A stretch of DNA of 64,000 nt from Pterobdella sp. o SKG-2022 (GCA_964035795.1 OZ038321.1:7352079-7416078); one strand, 5' to 3'; positions 1 to 13,640 are shown, counted from the first letter of the stretch. The notes: generated by a model from the letters alone, not told the origin. Numbers and translations are program-made.

Positions 1-205
1 AATGTAAAAATTTTTCACATCATATTACATTAATGATGGTGAAGATGATATCAGACTAATGTGGCAAAGTAAAAATTTTTAAGCAGATATATGACGATGA
101 TGGTAATAATGATAAAAATGTTGATAGTTATGATAACGGTAATGATGATGGTGCTGATGGTAATGGCATCCTTATGATATGTCATACAAACTACATGCTT
201 CAAAG
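1..205. other. Upstream intron of ATP13A1, no coding seen
   Basis: This stretch before the first recognised ATP13A1 exon is AT-rich and holds a loose ATG/GAT-rich tract around 30-170. A splice acceptor (CAAAG) ends at 205. I see no exon in it, so I read it as the intron preceding the first exon in the window. Confidence 0.6.
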
Positions 206-3200
206 GTCGCAGTCAGGATGAGAGGCTGGTGCCCTGTGACATCCTGTTGTTGAGAGGCTCTTGTATAATTGATGAAGCCATGCTCACTGGGGAGTCTGTG
301 CCCGTCATGAAGGTTGGCCACTTTGTTGTTGTGTGGTGTGTATAGCTGTGTACTATTGATTTTGTTGTTATTTTTACAATATTCATTTCTTTTATTGTTT
401 TTGTTCATTATTATTGTTATTATTATGCATTTCTGTATAGTTTCAAAGTTTTCTTATTATTATATTAGATTGAGCTTTGATTGTTTTGAAGAATTGCGTT
501 ATGGAAATTCTTTTTATCTCAATATCCCTTAAATCCTTCTCAGTTTGGTAACAAGTTTTAAAAGCTTATTGTGTCTAGATATAATAGCCACTTGATATGT
601 GTTGTTCATAAAGCCATGTCTGAAGCGTTGAAGTCGTTGACAATTCTTATATAAAAACATCACAACTAGTTTAAAAGTCTTCAATTGTTTCAAACTGATA
701 AACACTAACGTGCAAACAAACGTAAAACGATGATGTTGATTGAGTAAGATTAATATAAATGATCAGTCTATATAGATGTTGGTACATAAGGTTCGGCGTT
801 ATGCCAATATGGAGTGGTTGTCTACTTATGAAGACTCGATGGTATGTTGTGCATGTAGACCAAATGATATGTTGGTGTATTGACGTTGTTAGTTTTATAT
901 TTCAATAACTTAACATTATCGTTTTTTGATAAGGTTGTGCTTACCTGAACACTTGAAATTTTAAAGTTGAATTCACTCAAAACCACCCTACATAACACGT
1001 CTCTTTAGAGATAAGGTCACTTAAATTACTTCCGTAATAACAGTAAACAAAACACAATAACTTCACCATTTATTCACTGTTTTAATTCTTCAAACTAAAA
1101 TTTTTTCAAATATTCATTTGACGCTAGTCATAAATTTTTTAAGCATATTAGTTTATGCTGCTGTACCTGTCCCAGTAACTGGGTTTGACAGCAGTCGACG
1201 CAGGTTTTTGATACTACTAATAGCGTAATTTATATAATGTCATTTGCTTGGAACAAATTTTTATCGACTGTCAGCTCAAGCTAACGTCAAACTTGAAATT
1301 ATTGAATTCAATATTCGCCGTTCCCACTCTTGGACAGCTTGCCTTGTCGTTCTCAAAACAAAACGATCATCGGCCAGGCCAAATGAGTTTTAAACCTGAT
1401 TCAGGTCTGTATATATACAAGCTCTTAGATGCCAAACGTTCCCTAGTGCAGAGTGCGTCTTTTGGATGGGAAAAATTATTTCTCTTCATAACATGGAGTC
1501 AAAAGTTGCTGCATTATCAAGTGTCACCCAAGACTGGCATTCAAACTCTATGATCATGACACATCTAGGTCACTGATGTAAATAAGATGTATTTCTTTGA
1601 CATCTTGAATCTTTTTTAGGTGCATCTGTTATTACAGTCTTCCTATTTGAAAGGTCTTCTGCATTGTTTTGGTACTTTCCTGCAGTACTTGTTATCTCCC
1701 ACTCTGAAGCAGCATTTTTAGAGGTGTTTCAGGCAGTTTGTTGCTCCACATTATATATTTTAATTGTTACGAAGATGTTTATGGAAAATGATTTCAAAAT
1801 ATACCTGACCTAACTAATGCTTTTGATGGAATGTTCATTTTGAATCACAGGAGCCGATAGAGGGGCTGGAGGAAAGAGACCAGTTTAGACTGGAGAGCCA
1901 TGGAAAACTGCATGTGTTGTATGGAGGAACCAAGATAGTTCAACATACTCCACCTCCCAAAAACTCATCTGGAATCAAAGGTGTGTGATTGGTCGTTCAA
2001 GGGCTTATTGCTTTTGTTAACTCATCATTTTAGTTACCTTATATTGTTATAATTTTTCATTCGTTTCAAAATCTGTTTTTTTTTAATTTTTTATTCGTTT
2101 ATTTTTACTTTTTTTAGTTATATCATTGTCATCATGAAATATCAACGTAATACAAACCTTATAATTCAAATACCATTGAAAATGGACAGCCACAGATAAT
2201 GGCTGTGTGGGTTTTGTGCTCAGGCATGGTTTCAGCACATCACAAGGAAAACTGCTCAAGACCATTTTATTTGGAGTCAAAAGAGTCACTGCCAATAATC
2301 TGGAAGTCTTCATCTTCATCCTCTTCCTCCTCTTTTTTGCCATCATAGCTGCCAGTTATGTCTGGGTGGTTGGTGAGTATGTTTTGTAATGTTAATTCAA
2401 TGTCTTTCGAATAGAAAAAAAAATATAATGAATTGATTATTCAAAATTATTTTTTAAACTCTAATAATATTTTGAATCAGCCCTACCCTTGTTGAAAAAA
2501 CTGGTGTAAACTTGATATGTTACTTTACATTATTCACCACACCCTCAGGTGGCCGTAACCCCAACCGCAACAAGTACAAGCTCTTTCTCGAGTGCACCCT
2601 AATCCTCACATCAGTAGTGCCTCCAGAACTTCCCATTGAGCTCTCCCTTGCTGTCAACACCTCCCTCATAGCTCTGTCCAAATTGTGTATGTTGCCTGTG
2701 TTTTATACAATTATTAGCTTATCTTTAATTTACCGTTACATCTCAGTGCTGAACTTTAAGGATTTTTTGGCGAATACAGTTATAGATAGTTTTATTAATT
2801 ATTTTCCAATTCATCATCATTTCTTATCGTCTTTATAGTCGCATTTACACAAGGCTGGATTTCTGAAAGATTTGGAAATTAATCAAACCTTGTTACAGAC
2901 GTTTTCTGCACAGAGCCCTTCAGGATTCCATTCGCAGGCAAGGTGGATGTGTGCTGCTTTGACAAGACTGGCACTCTCACCTCTGACAACCTGGTGGTCG
3001 AAGGCATTGCTGGCCTCGAGTTTGTATCTATTGATATCTTAACGTTTTTTTGAAAACGTATCTTATGAAAAGACAATCGTAAAGCAATTCTCATACTCTT
3101 AATAAGTTAATATATGAAATTTTTTTGTGTAGATATACAATTATCAAAAGTTTTGATTGAAATGTTTCATTTAACGAAATGTCTTTATATTATAAGAAAG

Positions 3201-6200
3201 TAGTCTTCAGCCCTTCTAGAAACTAGAATCTAAATTGTTTCAAGTACTAAAACATAAAAATAAAACACCCACACCTTTCACGCTTCCAACCACACCAGTA
3301 ACAAGAGGGATTTGCAATGCACCACAAGTGTGGGCACTGAAACTATGCAAGTCTTAGCCACATGCCACTCTCTGGTGCAGTTGGAAGACCAGCTGGTAGG
3401 AGACCCCCTGGAAAAGGCCACTCTCAATGCTGTGCAGTGGAATCTTACTAAGGGTTGGTTTGTGAGCTTGTGTTCTTGTGGCGGTGTGTTTGAATGTATA
3501 AGCCTTAGTTGAAAATATACAAAGAAACATTAAGTTAATATTCACTTTTGAGTGTTAATTATAAACATTTGAGATTCAATCTTGAACGTACAAAGATTTG
3601 ATAAAATTATTTCAATGATAAAAACCTTCATTTTAATATTTAAAAGCGTTATAAAAAAACGGTTACAAATGTCAAGGTGATGGGGTGGTGCCTCGAAAGC
3701 TGAAGAACCAGCATGGACTCAAAATTTACCATCGTTACCACTTCTCATCTGCTCTGAAGGTTGTCATGAGTGCATGTTGGAGCAGTAGTCGCTGTTCATA
3801 TCTTTTCAGTTTTTTAATTTCAAGTCAATGCTATATTGGTTAAAAGAAAACTTGGAGCGAAAATTTTTTAATTAACTATAAAGATAAATTTTTTTGTTTC
3901 AATAAAATATTTTTTAAAACAAAATTTTCAAAAATTTTAAACTTCAACTTACAAGAAAAACTTAGTACATTTATTAAGCAAATTCAGCTATAATTTTTTG
4001 AATATTGCTTATAAGTACATTAAAATGTATCTAAATAGTTTAAAAAAACTACGAAATAAATTTTATATCATAAGTTTGTAACTGGTCATGATAATCCTCA
4101 GAGGATGTCAGTGATAGCAGGCCACACTGCGGCCGGCAGCACTGAGGTGGGATACATCGCCACTGTCAAGGGAGCTCCTGAAGTGATCAAGGAGATGGTC
4201 TGTAAGATTAATAAGTGATAGATAGATAGATAACATGATTTCAAAATCCGTTTTAATCCCCGCTATACTGAGGGTGGCCAGATTCACTCCAATTACAAAA
4301 GATTTTCTGCAATTTTCTAGATGCCTTATCTCCATTTCTTCCTACTCAGCACATCTTTCTCTTTCAAGCCAACTTCACTAATCCCTGAAACTATTTTGTT
4401 TTTCCACTTTACTTTCGGCCTACCCTCCTCTTTTAAATCAACAATTTTAAAAGTGAGTGCTTTTCTTCAAACATTCCCCATCATCCTTCCTCATTACATG
4501 ACCAAACCATCTTACACTGCTAGCTTTAGCTAAAGTCTCTAAAGTTTCTTTCAAACCTAGCCTTACAATTAAGGATTTACTTTTAAACTATCTGATAACT
4601 TGACCCAACAAAGTGCTCTAACCATAGCCCTTTCTGTTCTTTTCAGAATATCCCTCATTTTGTCTTAGACACCAAACCACATTCCCAAATGGCATTGCTG
4701 ATCTAACATTCCAATCAATGAATATATATTTAAAGAGTTAATGAGAGTATTTTTAGTTTGTTAAAAGTTATTTGGAGTTTTTTTTTTTTTGCTTATCGAA
4801 TATTTACTTGTTTAACTGAACTAGCCTATTAACGAAAATGATTTGAATCACACATTTTCATTAACGAAATAATAGTAGGAAGCTTTTCGTAAGTTGAACT
4901 CACATTATCTTTATATCACATTATCTAAGTGTACAAACTTGCAAAAAAACTTGCAAGTTTGTAAACTTGACAATGTGAGTTTAACTTACGAAAAGCTTCG
5001 TACTATTATTCAGTTAACAAAAGTGTTTGACTCAAATCATTTACATGTTTAATCAAAAATTTAAATTTCTCTCATTGAAATATCTGTTTAATCAGTAAGT
5101 TGAAAATTTTTCACAAAAACTAATTCTCCAACACATCCCTTCAGTTGCTTGAAGTGCCAAGTGATTTTGAGCAGGTGTACATGCAGCACACCAGGCAAGG
5201 CTCCCGAGTGCTGGCCCTTGCTCACAAACGCATTGGCAAGCTGTCACACCAACAGGTTTTCGTAGCAGTCTTCTTTTAAGCAATTTTTTATGAGGGTTGT
5301 ATCTCGTATGCCATTTGTTCAATCGACTTCATGTATGAAAATAAATAGTAATAAATTTTCAGAAAAAACTTAATGTATTTCCAATAAATAATGTTTTAGA
5401 AAAATAGTAATTATATTTAAATTCAGTTTTATGGTTATTCACAATTTTTTTTATGTCTTTCTTGCTTATTCAATAAATCAACTGCTTTTCTAAAAGTGTT
5501 TTTGCTATTGATACATTATGGACTGTCGCATACCCCAGTTACTGGGCCATGTCCATCAGTGTAACCTAACACACAAAAAAAGATAACACCAGCCAACTAA
5601 CCCAAACAGTTAAGAGACTTGAGCAGGGCAGAAGTGGAGAAAGAGTTGGACTTTGCAGGCTTTCTGGTCATTTCATGTCCTCTCAAGAAGGACTCTGCTG
5701 CAGTCATCAACGAGATCCTCTCATCCTCCCACTATGTTCGTCCTTCCAACCATCATCATTTCCATCAATCCCCATAGCACATCATCACTATTTTATGGCA
5801 TTGTTCAGCTCATTTTTTTAATTGTCTCATCATTATAAGAAATATTGTTTTTTATCATTTTCATCATCGTCACCATCATATTGCTCCATCAAATCTCAGG
5901 TGGTGATGATCACAGGAGACAACGCCTTGACAGCCTGTCACGTGGCCTCAGAACTGCGCATCAACAACAGGAAGCAAACCACCATCATCCTTACACCACC
6001 CTCAGGAGACTCAGGTGACACTTACCAAGGTTGTAATTGTCTTTATATCTTATGTATTTTTGAACTTTATCGGGTTTCATCGTTATTTTCATTATCACTT
6101 TTATTGTCATCCTCATCATCGTTTATAGCCTTTATATTTATGTTTTTATGGAGTTAGACGTTTGAGTTTTGTTTTATTTCTAAATTTTTGCCATTTTTAT

Positions 6201-9200
6201 CTGGCATCGAAAGTTTTAACTCACGAAAGTCTGACTTGGGTTAAATAATACGATTACATGTCTTGATTGGTTCCATAAACTGCGGAACAAAATTTAATTT
6301 TGATTAAATCTGCCCATATAAATCATAAAGTAGAATCTCGAAGTAATCATATAATTATCGGTTTTGATGCCGTTTCATATCGACAGTTGTAGTGTCTTTA
6401 ATTTAGCAAGCGCTTGAGCGATACAATCAAAAACGTCTATTAATTTACACTCCGTCTTTCGAACCCGCCATGATCAGAGTGGTGTTGGAGGTCTGTGGAT
6501 GGTAGTGTAGAGCTGCCACTGTGCACAGATGACATCAAACAGCTTAAGAACTTCAACTTGTGCCTCACTGGAGAAGTATGTACCATTTCTTTCATCATTA
6601 TCTGTATCGTTTCTTTTTTTATTCTTTAGCACTGTCTTCCATCCATTCATCTTTCTCTTAATTTCCGTATCGCTTTATAAATTGAATTTTTTCATTTTAT
6701 TCTTTTTTCACCTGATAGCACCACCCTTACCAGGGCATAGATTACCTAGCCAAGCAGCACTCAATCCTATTCAAACGCATTTTGCCCAGTGTCAAGGTCC
6801 ATGCTAGGGTCGCTCCAAAACAAGTAACATTTACCTATATTTATTCTTATATTATAGAAAAAAATACAAAGTACTTAACTAAATTCACTAAGTTTTTCGT
6901 AAGAAAACCTTACATTATAAAATGAGCTAACACTATTATTTCAGTAATTTACTACGTCATATTTGTTCATGTATTTTTATATGTAATAACGCCATCTTTG
7001 ACGTTGAACTGCAGCAGCCTAGCACCTTCTCTTAACCACCACCAATCAGAAAGAGTTTATAATTATAACGTTGAAACAATTGGGCTTCACCACCCTTATG
7101 TGCGGAGATGGCACAAATGACGTTGGAGCTCTCAGACACGCCCATGTGGGTCAGTCCAATGTTATTCATCTTGAAAATTGTTATTAAAATTTTTCTTATC
7201 ATTATTATTATTGTTTTCGACATAATAGTATGCCGCCTTAAATAGTAAGTAATTATTATTAGCCGTAGATTATATTAGTAGCTTCATCGGTACTAAAACT
7301 AATATTATTAATAGTAGTATTTATTTTTGTTGTACTAATAGTATATATGAGCAAATTAAAAGGCATAAGAATTGTTCTTGAAGGTGTTGCATTGTTGGCA
7401 AATGCTCCTGAAAAACTGCCTTCCTCAAGCAGAAGGAAAGATGAGGCAGTAAGCAAATGAATATGCAAGAATATATTAAATTTCTATTAACAATAATAAT
7501 AAAATAAATCATGATATAAAAAACAAAGTTAATGAGATAGTAATTAAAAAATAATAAAATGAAAAATAACGATAATAAAATAAACATACATAAAATTATC
7601 GTTACAAAGTGCATCGTTTCATCTCTCATTAACGCCACTAACAACACGTCAGCAGGCCTCTTCCACATTAGTGGCTGGTTCAGGCCCCAGGACTGGTCGC
7701 TACCACCCACCTCCACGACTGCTCAAGGAGTTTTCAGATCTCCCTGCCAATCAGGTTGGTTTGCTTTGTTTAAGAATTTTTGGCGTGAAGAATGCTTTTT
7801 TTGGATAAAAATTGTTATTGTATTATTGTTGTTATGCTTGTTGTTGTTGTTGTTGTTATTCTCGTTATTATTGTTAATGTTATTTAAAACTTTTGAGGAT
7901 AAAATCGGTTTTTTAGTTGCTTGTAGTGCTGCCATGTGCACCATTGGGTGTGATAGGCTTCAATAATAAAACTGTGGTGATGATAATGATTATTATACAT
8001 ATTTTGTTTCGACACAGTAATTCCAAAGATTCAAAACATTTTGCTAATTAACTCTAGATCGTCTTAGTTGATTATTATTTTAAATTCTTTTTATACATAT
8101 TGAACACAGTAATTTTTTATATTTATTTTTATTATCATTATTATTATAAATGAATATTATTGGTACGTGCAGTCGAAGAAAATAGCCAACATATTGGAGA
8201 AGATGAAAGAGGAAGAGGACAACATGGTGAAACTTGGTGACGCCAGCATCGCTTCACCGTTTACCTCCAAACTCTCCACCACTTTTTGTGGTCTGTACCA
8301 TTGTTTTGGGGCTGATTGTGGGATGACGGTGATTGTTATGTTAATACAATGTAATGGTTTTCAGCAAAGTATGAGGGAATGTTTAGAAGTTGTTCGTTCG
8401 TTGTGCACCTTGTTCAATTTTCAAATAATTTTATCTTTTTGTGATCAAATCTCAGATTTATGCAATTGTCTTTTAAATATTTATTTTTTTCCAGCTGTTA
8501 TTTTTGTGATTTTGTATAGTTTTTAAATTTTTTTTCTTTTTTTTTATATTTTTCACAATTTTTTATTTCACATCTTCATCATTACACACCCCCAACAACC
8601 CCAGTGTGCCACATAATAAAGCAAGGCAGATGTACGTTAGTGACGACGTTGCAAATGTTCAAAATCCTTGCTCTCAACGCCCTCATCTTAGCATACAGCC
8701 AGTCAGTTCTCTACCTGGATGGAGTGAAGTTCAGCGACACTCAAGCCACAGCACAGGGACTGCTGCTAGCTGGGTGCTTCCTTTTCATCTCAAGGAGCAA
8801 GGTGGGGTTGTGGTTCATGTAAGTTTATTGGGGATATTGGGGCTTTTGTTGTTGTTGTGCTGTTTGAAACGTTTGATACATGCTTGCTTTATTTTAATAC
8901 AATGAACATTGATGATATGTAAATAATACTAGCATAGGTAAAAGTATTTTTATATTAATTCAATATATAAGAAGTTTAAAACATAGTTGGCTAGCCTATG
9001 CTTATGGGGGAACGAACGTAAAAGGATGATGATGATGAGGATGATTGGAGGGCACAGAATGAAGCACTTAAACCCGTTACTTGTTCAACAGCCATTGGAC
9101 GTGTTATCGAAGGAGAGACCTCTGCCGAACATATTCAACCTGTACACCATTCTCACAGTCCTCTCGCAGTTCAGCATTCACTTCGCCAGCCTGGTCTACC

Positions 9201-10758
9201 TCAAGGAACAGTCTGAACTGCGCTCACTTCCCAGGTGCTTGTGTGGCCGCACTTGAGACTCTTGATGATGATGTTTTAAAGCTTGATTTCTTAGATTTTG
9301 AAAGATTTTTTTCTTAGAAAAATTGTGTAATTTTTATGTGCTTCTACTAAATGAATAATTTTTTTTCAAGGCTCTTCAATTAATTTTATTGTTTTTATGT
9401 CATTACTAATCTTGTACACTAAATCCTAAAACCTTATATAACTTCCAACCACCTGTTATAATGATGAACGCACCACCAGAGGAGAAGAGTTTTTGGACCT
9501 GGAGGAGAAGTTCAAGCCCACCTTGATCAACACTGTGGTGTACGTCATGTCGATGTTTATGCAGGTCACCACATTCGCTGTCAACTATAAGGTGACCTTT
9601 ACATTAATTATTTTGATTTAATAATAAATATAATATCCATATTAGATTATACTGCTGTAGGCGTCCCAGTAGCTGGGGTATATAGTAGTCGGCTAATGAA
9701 AGCCATTTTTAGTTGGGACAAAGTTTTCATAGAACTGCCAGCCCAAGCTAACGTCCAACTTGAAACTATCGGATTTCAAGAACCGCCGTTCCCACACTTG
9801 GGCAGTTTGCCTTGCCGTTGTCAATAAAGAATGATCCTCCGCCAAGCCAAATGACAACGACACCAGGATATCAGTTTGTCGATACCTGTTACCGTAGTCT
9901 ACTGTTATCCAGATTATAACAGGAAAGCAGTCTCAAATTGGAGACGCTGTCTTCGGTGCAGTTTAACGTCATGCCCAGGACCAATAAAATAAAAACTAAA
10001 ACCTTAAAATGAAACAATAATAAATGAGAAAAAATAAAAATTTTTATTTAAAAAAAAAGAAATTAATTAAAATATTATGATGGAAAATTTTCACTCACAA
10101 ACGCAAGCATAAAATCTAAAGCATCTTCACACCACGTAGGGCCACCCATTCATGGCAAGTCTGACTGAGAACAAACCTCTGCTGTACAGCCTCCTCATCT
10201 CCACTGCAGTGATCTTTTGCCTGGTGATTGGTCTGATTCCTGACTTCTCCGAGTCCATTCAGCTTGTGCCTCTGGAGTCTGAGGTATCGTTAATGTGTTT
10301 GTGTGTATGGAAGTTATGAGATGTATGAATTCTTTGTGAAGAACTTGTTTCAGCTCCATTACATGTTAATCAAGAAACACTTGGATTTAAATTCTAAATT
10401 ATATACAACCAGTTTTTATCAGTGAAGGATACAAGTAAGAATTTATGTGTTTTATTTAAAATTTCATTAAATATTTCTGGATCGACATGTAATGTAGTGA
10501 GAAAAATTTCTTTTATTATATGTTCAACGATAAGTATAATCTGGCATAATACATATGCTTTAAAACTTAAAAATCCCTAACTAAGCATGTGATTTAAAAT
10601 TCAAATTGTTGAAGCTACAAACACCCAATGATAACGATCCACAGTTCAGCAACCTGATATTGATGGTGTTGGTGGCTGATTTCATCTGCTCTTTCGCCGT
10701 TGACCGCCTCCTGCAACTTCTCTTCAGCAGGGGAAAGCTCAAAGCATTAATTTATTGA
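206..10758 (+). CDS. ATP13A1: Endoplasmic reticulum P5A-type ATPase ATP13A1 (5'-partial, 22 exons)
   Basis: P5A ATPase of the ER membrane, known in animals and yeast (Spf1) to extract mis-inserted transmembrane helices. Exons: 206-312, 1851-1980, 2190-2372, 2549-2686, 2899-3023, 3306-3453, 3677-3759, 4102-4197, 5145-5255, 5610-5735, 5900-6029, 6478-6575, 6719-6823, 7050-7149, 7384-7448, 7653-7754, 8173-8290, 8605-8801, 9092-9234, 9480-9591, 10140-10283, 10645-10758 (TGA). All phases join, giving about 890 residues; the human protein has about 1,200, so roughly 300 N-terminal residues lie upstream. Visible motifs in order: actuator LTGES (exon 1), the P5A motif PPELP (exon 4), phosphorylation site DKTGT with the catalytic Asp (exon 5), MITGDN (exon 11), GDGTND hinge (exon 14), then the [15 protein letters not shown] block (exon 17) and six C-terminal membrane helices (exons 18-22). 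The sequence tracks human ATP13A1 almost without gaps. It shows no frameshift or internal stop, so it is probably functional. Confidence 0.96.
1157..1390 (+). repeat. Dispersed ~250-bp SINE/MITE-like repeat, copy 1
   Basis: Begins with a GCTGCTGTACC-type start, then a short palindrome CCCAGTAACTGGG, and ends near GGCCAGGCCAAATGA. The same order of blocks (palindrome, ACTGTCAGCTCAAGCTAACGTC-like block, TTCCCAC..TTGGACAG block, CCAAATGA end) recurs at 9650-9930, 34363-34640, 37290-37562 (reverse), 63740-64000 (reverse) and as a fragment at 5520-5566. It lies in ATP13A1 intron 1. I see no clear tRNA A/B box, so the class is open. Confidence 0.75.
4208..4690 (-). mobile_element. LINE 3'-end fragment, antisense in an ATP13A1 intron
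   Basis: Read on the minus strand, this encodes a decayed C-terminal reverse-transcriptase tail of the [11 protein letters not shown] type (RTE/CR1-like LINEs), followed by a [12 protein letters not shown] basic block. Several frames and stops interrupt it. The 3' end, at the left, finishes in a short (GATA)n tract on the plus strand at about 4216-4232, as expected for LINEs with microsatellite tails. Its sequence differs from the LINE fragments at 11151 and 54230, so it is another family or a distant relative. Confidence 0.75.
4840..5041. repeat. Foldback element (long imperfect inverted repeat)
   Basis: The left arm (about 4840-4910) and right arm (about 4968-5041) are reverse complements with few mismatches. 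Both contain the core GAAGCTTTTCGTAAGTT or its complement. The loop contains a smaller palindrome around ACTTGCAAG. It lies in ATP13A1 intron 8. Relatives with the same core are at 38686-38816, 40310-40400 and elsewhere, which suggests a non-autonomous MITE/foldback family. Confidence 0.85.
5520..5566 (-). repeat. Fragment of the dispersed SINE/MITE-like repeat
   Basis: This short block contains CCCAGTTACTGGG-type sequence followed by CATGT, in the same arrangement as the reverse-oriented copy ending at 37562. It appears to be only the end of the element. Confidence 0.5.
9650..9930 (+). repeat. Dispersed SINE/MITE-like repeat, copy 2
   Basis: Same block order as the 1157-1390 copy: ACTGCTGTAGGC start, CCCAGTAGCTGGG palindrome, AACTGCCAGCCCAAGCTAACG block, GCCAAATGA block, then a tail with CAGGATATCAGTTTGTCGA. 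It lies in ATP13A1 intron 20. The tail is shared with the 34363 copy, so the full element is nearer 280-300 bp. Confidence 0.75.
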
Positions 10759-10865
10759 TATTCCATTGCTTCACTCTCGTTGGTTATTTTATTCTGAGTA
10801 GGTCTGTCGCTTGTTCCGGCTGTTCCCCGTTGCTGTTTGTGAATGTTCACATGGTGATAGTTGCA

Positions 10866-10871
10866 AATAAA
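10866..10871 (+). terminator. Candidate polyadenylation signal of ATP13A1
   Basis: A canonical AATAAA lies 108 bp after the ATP13A1 stop codon, and it is the first one downstream. No transcript data are available, so usage is inferred. Confidence 0.55.
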
Positions 10872-11150
10872 TAATTCCCATTTGTTTTTCGCTTATTACT
10901 TATCAAAATATATGGAAATTCGGAATTAAACATTTTTTTTATCCAGAAAATTGTATAAAAATTTATGATTTCATGAAATTAATTTTTAAAAAAATGATTG
11001 TTATCGAATAAGAATTAAAAAAAGGGAAATTAAAATAACACATTCAGATAAATATTTCTCAAACATATTCTCTTCAATGAGCTTCCACAAAAGTGGTTTC
11101 GATGGCATATTCCTTATATCTATGTGTTTGTTATAATGTAGGATAATCCT
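10872..11150. other. Intergenic, AT-rich, nothing recognised
   Basis: Between the likely ATP13A1 3' end and the LINE fragment I see only AT-rich sequence, without coding potential or repeats that I can match. Confidence 0.5.
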
Positions 11151-11455
11151 AGGGGTTGGATAGTACGATCGTTGAAGTGGTGAGACAAGAGAGTTTGAGA
11201 TGGCTGGGTCATGTAGTAAGGAGAAGGGATGATGACTGTGTCAAGCAGGCGTGGAGATTTGAGGTTGAAGGTAGTAGAGGAAGGGGAAAGCCGAGGTTAA
11301 CCTGGAAAGAGATGATGGAGAACCTTTGTCGTGAACTTGGATTAGTTCTTGAAGATGGCTACGACAGGGTGAAATAGGGGAAGAGGGTTAGGTCATGGAA
11401 AGCAGTCAGTGACCCTTTGGAAAAGGTAAAAAGGCTGACTATAATAAAATGATGA
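11151..11455 (+). mobile_element. 5'-truncated LINE 3' fragment (same family as 54230-54553)
   Basis: Encodes about 74 residues of the end of a non-LTR retrotransposon polyprotein, with LRWLGHVVRRRDDD, then FEVEGSRGRGKPRLTWKEMM. The stop codon, 3' UTR and tail (GACTATAATAAAATGATGA) match base for base, with few changes, the 3' end of the copy that ends at 54553. The sequence starts abruptly at about 11151, a classic 5' truncation. The reading frame in this copy is intact to a stop at 11375-11377, so the insertion may be fairly young. Confidence 0.88.
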
Positions 11456-13640
11456 CGGTGAATCCAATTAAAATCTCTCCGTAACAGCATACTTATTATG
11501 CTACAGTCAATCTTAACCAACACAATCCACTGTTCCTTAGTGATTTTGAGGGTCGTTTTGAAACTTCACTCATTTAAAAAGTTTACCACGATCGTTTGAG
11601 GAAGCATACAATAGTTTTTCAGCTAAATTTGTAAAACCAGAATTTGTTGAAGGCCACAGTTTTATTTTACAGATCTTTTTGTTAATTGTGGCACTTTTCA
11701 AGTACCACAAGATATATATCGTTTAACATTGTTGCTGTTTTTCATTCATATTTCACATTCGCTTAAAAATTGTTATCAAAAGAAACTAGTTATGAAATAT
11801 ATCTAAATGAATGTGCCCAGGCTTTTGTGGCTAGAGACTTTTGAAGCTTACGTGTGTTTTGAGTTTCTGGTTTTTCTTCTAAGTTCAAATTACCATTTAT
11901 TTCATTAGAATTCGGCTAAAATGAAAAGGCAATCAATTTTTATTGTATTCAAACTTGAGTAGATGAAAGTTTGAATTCACATTAGAAATATGATGTTTAC
12001 AATTGTTTTTTAGAAGAAAAGGTTTTTCTTAATAAAAACTAATTAATTAAAATAAATGAAAATTTAAAAAATTAGATTAATTTATCTAAGCAAAACAGGT
12101 TTGTGGCAAATACTTCACCAAGTTTTTTGTAACATTTAAGTAGTTTACCATACACTTCATCGTTTTTACAGTAAATCTCGCAATTTGAATTCATCCTGAT
12201 GAGAACAATATGACAAAATTAAAAAAAAAATTTTTTCAAAGACCATTTTTTTTCAAACAAAAAACAATAGAGAAAAATAAAAATAATGACGATAATCGAT
12301 ACGATTTCACCTGCAATAATTTCACCTGTGAGTTAGAGCATGATGATGATGATGACGCAATCAAGCCGTACAGAGCTCTTTATGCTAATCACTAATGAAT
12401 CATCTTATGTAATACACTCGTTTATTGGGTAATACATATATACATATTAAAATTATTGTTGAGCTTATTATATGCATTATATATTATGTATATATGGTGA
12501 TCGTATGCCGATTTTTTTGTTTGATATGTTATATATATTTATAGATTTAATATGTTAAATATTTTTTAAAGATAAAATTATGAAAAGCCACAAAAGTGTT
12601 GTTAAACAGCTATAACACAAACACGTGAACTTGTTAGTGCCATGTTAAGCTCTATAAAGTAGTTCCATTTTCAATCACATATTCAATATTATAACTGGAG
12701 CATCAAGCAATCAGAAATAAAAAATACAAGATTAAGATAGTGTTATATTGTTGAGACGTATTTTTTAAGCATTTAATAATAAAAATTTTATATATATGAA
12801 ATATAAGGGAAATAATAGTAATTAGTACACGATAGTATTGAAAAATCATATAGAAAGCTAAATAATGATAAAATGGTCTAAAAACTTCTGAATTTAATGC
12901 CACTATAATCTTATTCGTAATTGTGAAACTAAACATAACTGCATTACAAGATAATATGAAGCTATATCATAAAAATTCAAAGTATTACATCACAAAGATC
13001 ATCAGTGAACTTACATGTTGAACTTGTCGACTGTCATTGTAACGTTTAGCACGAGTAATATTACAAAATGATTGGCGCATGTGTTTTTAAGAATTTGTGG
13101 TGTTTCTAACCATCCCATTTACTGAATTTCATAGTATATTTATAATTATTTTCATTAAATGATACAATGTTTATTGGTGGTCTATTAAAAATTCATATTC
13201 TTCCTGTATATTTATTTATGTAGTAACAGCTTTAGCACGCGCTAATTCGAGGGGTATATAAACATACGTTTTGTAATCTATATACTTATGTCCTTAACAA
13301 ACCGTTTCTCATTAAGTTTAATATGGGTTGAGTAATTTTTTGAAGAATAAATAAATTAATTAATATATGGATTGAATTTTGAAAATAATCAGAAATTCCA
13401 ATAACAAGGTTAAATTTCAGATTTTTAGTTTAAAACTTCATTCCAAAACTTAGTTTGTTTTAGTTACCGAAAATTGTCTCCTGTTTCGAAAGAAACTTTC
13501 ATTAAAAAGTCTGCCTAATGTTTCCAATTATAACTTCGTGTAACTACAATGTGTCACATAATTTTCAGCATATCATGTAATTTGCGAAGGTTTATAATAA
13601 TGAGAAAATAATTCTGATAAAAATAAATTCTACATTATGC
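11456..13640. other. Intergenic, nothing recognised
   Basis: About 2.2 kb of AT-rich sequence between the LINE fragment and the first foldback-related repeat. There are simple TA-rich runs near 12420-12560. The only longer open frames are Lys/Asn- or Phe-rich composition artefacts. No exon-like block with splice sites was found. Confidence 0.5.

Noticed and set aside
12210..12395. Plus-strand Lys/Asn-rich open frame in the intergenic region
   Set aside because: Poly-Lys and Asp runs from A/GAT-rich sequence; no homology and no splice context.
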